Origin: Pseudomonadota bacterium
GTDB taxonomy: Bacteria; Pseudomonadota; Gammaproteobacteria; Steroidobacterales; Steroidobacteraceae
Length of the DNA stretch: 10,353 bases
Direction: 5' to 3'
Assembly: GCA_947454665.1 (NCBI GenBank)
Contig: CANGMU010000066.1
Coordinates: 1 to 10,353, forward strand
Of this stretch, positions 6,993 to 10,353 are shown one piece after another. The stretch's first letter is position 1. Every line of letters starts with the position of its first letter. The notes under the pieces are model-generated. The model searched no databases, was not told the DNA's origin, and was given only the letters and a program-made list of their open reading frames with translations. The translations under genes were made by a program, and so were the position numbers.

Positions 6993-7864
6993 CACGCCTG
7001 TGCCGGCCCGTTGTGCACCTGGCCGAGCGCTTCGCCCATGCGCACGGTCTCGCCGTTCACGCAGCGGGACAGCAGGTCCAGGCGATCCTTGCCGAACAGC
7101 AGGATGACGGTGGAACCCATGTTGAATCGACCGAGCTCCACGCCCTTCTCCTGCTGCAGCGAAGCCCCCGTCGGGTGCTGCGGCAGCTTGAAGGCCTCGC
7201 CGCCGCGATGGGGCAGCTCATTGCCGTGCCAGACCGTGCCCATGCTGCCGACGAACAGGGCGCCTACGAGGATCACCGCGAAGGGGCCCGCCTCACTTTC
7301 GAACAGGCAGACAAGGCGCTCGTTGCGCGCAAACAGTCCCGGCACGCCCGCGGCCGTCGCCGCGTTCACGCTGAACAGGCGACCGGGCACGAACCAGGAT
7401 TCGTGCAACCTCCCATCCAGCGGCATGTGAATGCGGTGGTAGTTGTAGGGGGCGAGATAAATCGTCGCGAAAGTCCCGTCGCGGAAGCGGGGCGCCCATT
7501 CCGGAGCCGCGCCGGCGAGCAGGGCCTCCAGGCTGTAGTCGTGGCCCTTCGCCTGGAAGATCTGGTTGCCCTGGATGGGGCCGGCCTGACTGACCGTGCC
7601 ATCGACGGGGCTGACCAGGACCTTGTCACCAGGCGCGATGGGCCGCGCGCCTTCACGCAGGGCGCGCGTGAAGAAATCGTTGAAGCTGCCGTAAGCGTGC
7701 GGGTCCGGTTCCCGCGCATCGCCCATCTCAGGGGAATAGCCCTTCAGGAAAGCGCCGATCAGCGCATCCTTGAACCATCGCGTCCTGACGCGAGTCGCAC
7801 CGAGGACCACGCGAGACAGCAGATGCTGGGGCAGCACATGCTGCAGACCGACGAAAAAACCCAT
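6992..7864 (-). CDS. psd: Phosphatidylserine decarboxylase proenzyme
   Basis: Psd decarboxylates phosphatidylserine to phosphatidylethanolamine at the inner membrane. The proenzyme cuts itself between Gly and Ser to give a beta chain and an alpha chain with a pyruvoyl group. The 290 residues show FNMGSTVILLF (247-257), so Ser251 becomes the pyruvoyl group. This is MGST where E. coli has LGST. The acid-base residues are visible as Asp88 (SPVDGT) and the His143/His146 pair (YNYHRIHMP). LQAKGHNYS-type and LFARNERLVCLF-type family segments are present at 103-111 and 177-188. The start ATG overlaps the SCO stop (TAATG) and the stop overlaps the epmA start, so the gene sits in a tight three-gene operon. 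The protein lacks the long acidic tail of the E. coli enzyme, as many homologues do. Confidence 0.96.
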   Translation of the reverse strand: MGFFVGLQHVLPQHLLSRVVLGATRVRTRWFKDALIGAFLKGYSPEMGDAREPDPHAYGSFNDFFTRALREGARPIAPGDKVLVSPVDGTVSQAGPIQGNQIFQAKGHDYSLEALLAGAAPEWAPRFRDGTFATIYLAPYNYHRIHMPLDGRLHESWFVPGRLFSVNAATAAGVPGLFARNERLVCLFESEAGPFAVILVGALFVGSMGTVWHGNELPHRGGEAFKLPQHPTGASLQQEKGVELGRFNMGSTVILLFGKDRLDLLSRCVNGETVRMGEALGQVHNGPAQA

Positions 7865-8481
7865 TATCGCTCCAGGTTCCGCGCAGCGAGCCGAAGGTCC
7901 GACTCGAGCCCGGCGATCGAGAACGGTGGCGTGAAGACGGCGGCGAGCCTGCCGCGACCGTCGATGAGATACAGTGTCGAGGAATGGTCGACGGCATAGC
8001 TGCCGTCCGGCGTCTTCTGCACGGCGCGAACCGCGGACAGGCTGGCCATCAGGGGCGCAAGCTGCTCCAGCGAACCGCGCAGGCCCAGCATGGTAGGGCT
8101 GAAGGCGTTCACGTACTGCTTCACGAGCCGGGTCTCGTCGCGGTCCGGGTCCACGGTCACGAAGACCATGCGAAGCCCCGGGATCGCGTTGCGGCGCTCG
8201 AGCCCGGCCAGCACGGCCAGCGTGGTCGGGCAGACGTCAGGGCAGTTCGTGAAGCCGAAGAAAAGCAGGCTGGGCTTGCCGACGAGTTGCTCATTCCCGA
8301 AGGCGGCGCCGTCCTGGTCCGACAAGGTGAAGGGCCGGATCGGCCGCGTTTCGGCAAAATAGGTGCCGCCCTGCAGCGCCACGGTCGCTTGCCGACTCAG
8401 CTGGCGCGCCAGCATGGCACCGCCCAGCGCGGCGGAGAGGGCGATGGCGACCAGGAACACGATGGAGCGTCTCGTAAACAT
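7864..8481 (-). CDS. SCO1/SenC family copper chaperone
   Basis: SCO proteins are membrane-anchored, thioredoxin-fold copper chaperones that help build the CuA centre of cytochrome c oxidase in the periplasm. From the ATG at 8479-8481 the protein has 205 residues: a basic start (MFTRRS), one membrane segment (about 7-24), then the domain. The copper ligands are visible as Cys80 and Cys84 (FTNCPDVCP) and His166 (VDHSSTLYLID). VDPDRDE (110-116) is also typical. An in-frame ATG at 8527-8529 would add 16 residues before the anchor and overlap prmB, so I prefer 8481. The ribosome binding site is weak for either. It heads the SCO-psd-epmA operon. No cytochrome oxidase gene is in view. Confidence 0.93.
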   Translation of the reverse strand: MFTRRSIVFLVAIALSAALGGAMLARQLSRQATVALQGGTYFAETRPIRPFTLSDQDGAAFGNEQLVGKPSLLFFGFTNCPDVCPTTLAVLAGLERRNAIPGLRMVFVTVDPDRDETRLVKQYVNAFSPTMLGLRGSLEQLAPLMASLSAVRAVQKTPDGSYAVDHSSTLYLIDGRGRLAAVFTPPFSIAGLESDLRLAARNLER

Positions 8482-9397
8482 GTCCGAAGTATCCCACAGC
8501 CGGCCCCGCAGCCGTCCTGCATCACCCACCGTGGCCGAGCTCTGGCGTCATGCCACGCGGCGCCTGGCGGCCGCGAAGCTGCATTACGGGCACGGCACCG
8601 ACAATGCCCGGGACGATGCGGCGGCTCTGGTCTTTCATGTGCTCGGCCTGGAAGAGGGCGTCACGGAAAAAGACCTTGCCCGACGCCCGTCGGCGCGGGA
8701 GCGGCTTGCCATCGAAGCGTTGGTCACGCGTCGCATCAAGGAGCGGATCCCGGCGGTCTATCTCACCCACCGGATCTGGTTCTGCGGGTTGCCGATGTAC
8801 GTCGACGAGCGGGCACTGATCCCCCGCTCCCCGATCGCGGAACTGATCGAGACGCGCTTCGAACCTTGGGTGGATCCGGAGAAAGTACGGCGCATCCTGG
8901 ATGTCGGGACGGGCTCTGGTTGCATCGCGATCGGCTGTGCGCTGGCCTTTCCGAAGGCCAAGGTGGATGCGGTGGATATCTCCCCCGATGCGATCGAGGT
9001 GGCCAGGATCAACCGCAAGGCCTATGGCCTGGAGCGTCGGTTGCGGCTGGTCGAGTCCGACTACTTCAGTGCCCTGAAAGAGCAGCCTTACGATATTATT
9101 GTCAGTAATCCGCCCTATGTCGGCACGTCTGAATTCAAGGGCTTGCCGGCGGAATATGCGCACGAACCCGAAGGGGCGCTGCGTTCCGGGCGGGACGGCA
9201 TGGATGCCGTGAAGGTGTTGTTGCGTGAAGCGCAGAAATTCCTCTCGCCGACGGGCCTGCTCGTCGTCGAGGTGGGCAACACCGAAACCACGGTGCGCCG
9301 CCAGTTCCGCGACTGGCCGTTCCTCTGGCTCGAATTTGCTCGCGGCGGCGGCGGTGTATTCCTGATCACCGCAGCGGATTTGCGCAGGATGGCTTGA
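8480..9397 (+). CDS. prmB: 50S ribosomal protein L3 glutamine N5-methyltransferase PrmB
   Basis: PrmB uses SAM to methylate a glutamine of ribosomal protein L3 during 50S assembly. From ATG 8480 the protein has 305 residues, close to the 310 of E. coli. The SAM-binding motif DVGTGSGCIAI is at 141-151, DAVDISPDA at 163-171 and the catalytic NPPYV at 210-214. YGHGTDN (36-42), IWFCGLPMYVDER (99-111) and PRSPI (115-119) separate it from PrmC and match PrmB. The start is uncertain. ATG 8480 overlaps the SCO start on the other strand. ATG 8462 has a better ribosome binding site (AGGA at 8453) but lies inside the SCO gene. GTG 8531 would leave a 49-base divergent gap and drop a Ser/Pro/Arg-rich stretch that looks non-conserved. 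aroC follows in the same frame after 18 bases. Confidence 0.94.
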   Translation: MSEVSHSRPRSRPASPTVAELWRHATRRLAAAKLHYGHGTDNARDDAAALVFHVLGLEEGVTEKDLARRPSARERLAIEALVTRRIKERIPAVYLTHRIWFCGLPMYVDERALIPRSPIAELIETRFEPWVDPEKVRRILDVGTGSGCIAIGCALAFPKAKVDAVDISPDAIEVARINRKAYGLERRLRLVESDYFSALKEQPYDIIVSNPPYVGTSEFKGLPAEYAHEPEGALRSGRDGMDAVKVLLREAQKFLSPTGLLVVEVGNTETTVRRQFRDWPFLWLEFARGGGGVFLITAADLRRMA

Positions 9398-9415
9398 GAG
9401 AGGTTTCGACTACCC

Positions 9416-10353
9416 GTGTCCGGCAACAGCATCGGCAGGTCCTTCGTCGTCACGACGTTCGGTGAAAGCCACGGCCCGGGATTGGGCTGCATCATCGACG
9501 GCTGCCCGCCGGGGCTGCCGATCAGCGAGGTCGACCTGCAGGCGGACATCGATCGTCGCCGCACGGGCGTCTCCAAGTTCGTCAGCCAGCGCAAGGAAGC
9601 CGACGAGATCCGCATCCTGTCCGGCGTGTTCGAGGGCGTGACGACGGGCACGCCGATCGGTCTGCTGATCGAGAACACCGACCAGCGCTCGCGCGATTAC
9701 GACAAGATCAAGGACCGCTTCCGGCCCGGCCATGCGGACTACACCTACCAGCAGAAATATGGCCTGCGCGATTATCGCGGCGGTGGCCGTTCCTCGGCCC
9801 GCGAGACGGTCATGCGCGTGGCCGCCGGCGCCATCGCCCGCAAGTTCCTCGCGACCCGGCTCGGCGTTGAGGTTTCCGGCTACGTAAGCCAGGTCGGGCC
9901 GCTCGTGCTCGAGCCGAAAGACCCGGCTGCGGCTTATGAAAACGCCTTCTTTTGCCCTGATCCCGCTCGCGTGCAGGAGCTCGAGGATTACCTCTGGAAG
10001 ATCCGCGAGGCGAAGGATTCCGTCGGCGCGAAGGTCACGGTCGTGGCCCGCGGCGTACTGGCCGGCCTTGGCGAGCCGGTCTTCGACCGCCTCGATGCCG
10101 ATCTGGCCCACGCCATGATGGGCATCAATGCCGTGAAGGCCGTCGAGATCGGCGATGGCGTCGCCGTGGCGGCCCAGCGGGGTAGCGAACACCGCGACGA
10201 GCTGACGCCCACCGGCTTCACGTCCAATCATTCAGGCGGCGTGCTGGGTGGCATCTCATCCGGGCAGGATGTCGTGGTGCACACGACCTTCAAACCCACT
10301 TCCAGCATCCAGGTGCCGGGTCGCACGATCAATGTCGCCGGCGATCCGGTCGA
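9416..10353 (+). CDS. aroC: Chorismate synthase, 3' end missing
   Basis: Chorismate synthase removes phosphate from EPSP to give chorismate, the branch point to aromatic amino acids, folate and quinones; it needs reduced FMN. The frame is open to the right edge: 312 of about 360 residues. The start SGNSIGRSF, then TTFGESHG with His19, FRPGHADYTY with His106 and the FMN-binding GGGRSSARE (122-130) are all seen. Later segments GDGVAVAAQRGS, NHSGGVLGGISSGQ and KPTSSIQVPGRTIN also match. GTG 9416 is the only usable start: the next in-frame codon of interest upstream is the prmB stop itself, six codons earlier. GAGAGG (9398-9403) is a possible ribosome binding site, at a long spacing of 12 bases. 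The prmB-aroC order is common in gammaproteobacteria and suggests one transcript. Confidence 0.97.
   Translation, partial: MSGNSIGRSFVVTTFGESHGPGLGCIIDGCPPGLPISEVDLQADIDRRRTGVSKFVSQRKEADEIRILSGVFEGVTTGTPIGLLIENTDQRSRDYDKIKDRFRPGHADYTYQQKYGLRDYRGGGRSSARETVMRVAAGAIARKFLATRLGVEVSGYVSQVGPLVLEPKDPAAAYENAFFCPDPARVQELEDYLWKIREAKDSVGAKVTVVARGVLAGLGEPVFDRLDADLAHAMMGINAVKAVEIGDGVAVAAQRGSEHRDELTPTGFTSNHSGGVLGGISSGQDVVVHTTFKPTSSIQVPGRTINVAGDPV

Noticed and set aside
8363..8479. Extension of prmB to the first in-frame ATG at 8363
   Set aside because: It would run deep inside the SCO gene and make a protein longer than the family; residues there look unlike PrmB.
7013..9108. Plus-strand open frames of over 300 codons (7013-7999, 7984-9108) opposite psd and SCO and running into prmB
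   Set aside because: Compositional shadows of psd, SCO and prmB, which carry full sets of family motifs.
9410..10231. Minus-strand open frame of 273 codons at the right edge
   Set aside because: Shadow of aroC, whose reading frame runs off the window and is conserved throughout.
1..10353. A functional link between a quinate/shikimate-type quinoprotein at the left edge and aroC at the right edge
   Set aside because: The substrate of the quinoprotein is unknown, the genes are 8 kb apart and unrelated genes lie between.
1..10353. Mobile elements, CRISPR repeats, tRNA genes, defence or toxin-antitoxin genes
   Set aside because: None found; all sizeable frames with family signals are accounted for by chromosomal housekeeping genes.

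Overview
The window is a compact, GC-rich piece of bacterial chromosome, most likely from a gammaproteobacterium. I lean towards a Xanthomonadales-like or other high-GC relative. The main reasons are an EF-P beta-lysylation set (efp, epmB, epmA), a PrmB-AroC pair whose sequences read like the gammaproteobacterial proteins, and a FimX-type degenerate GGDEF/EAL protein. Almost every base is coding. I saw no tRNA, rRNA, insertion sequence, CRISPR array or phage-like gene.

Layout, left to right. (1) Bases 1-1719, plus strand: the C-terminal part of a PQQ-dependent dehydrogenase of the membrane glucose dehydrogenase (Gcd) type, cut by the left edge. (2) 1788-2177, plus: a small lipoprotein. (3) 2191-4296, minus: a REC-PAS-GGDEF-EAL protein whose catalytic motifs are all degenerate, FimX-like. 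(4) 4297-5337, minus: epmB, directly upstream of and abutting the FimX-like gene. (5) 5403-5969, plus: efp, divergent from epmB across 65 bases that hold a good inverted repeat. (6) 6021-6992, 6992-7864 and 7864-8481, all minus: epmA, psd and a SCO1/SenC copper chaperone. They are transcribed in the order SCO, psd, epmA with one-base stop/start overlaps. (7) 8480-9397, plus: prmB, whose likely start codon overlaps the SCO start codon on the other strand. (8) 9416-10353, plus: aroC, cut by the right edge.

The best-defined functional unit is the EF-P modification set. EpmB makes (R)-beta-lysine, EpmA attaches it to Lys34 of EF-P, and modified EF-P relieves ribosome stalling at proline runs. All three genes lie within 2.7 kb, with efp between the two enzymes. 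The rest is membrane and envelope housekeeping (Psd, SCO), ribosomal protein L3 methylation (PrmB) and chorismate synthesis (AroC). A probable c-di-GMP receptor for type IV pili is placed behind epmB.

I do not see a clearly novel system. The points most worth a second look are the epmB-fimX coupling, the inverted repeat between epmB and efp, the overlapping divergent starts of SCO and prmB, and the uncharacterised lipoprotein. No stretch longer than 300 bases lacks a gene. The largest gaps are 65-68 bases.
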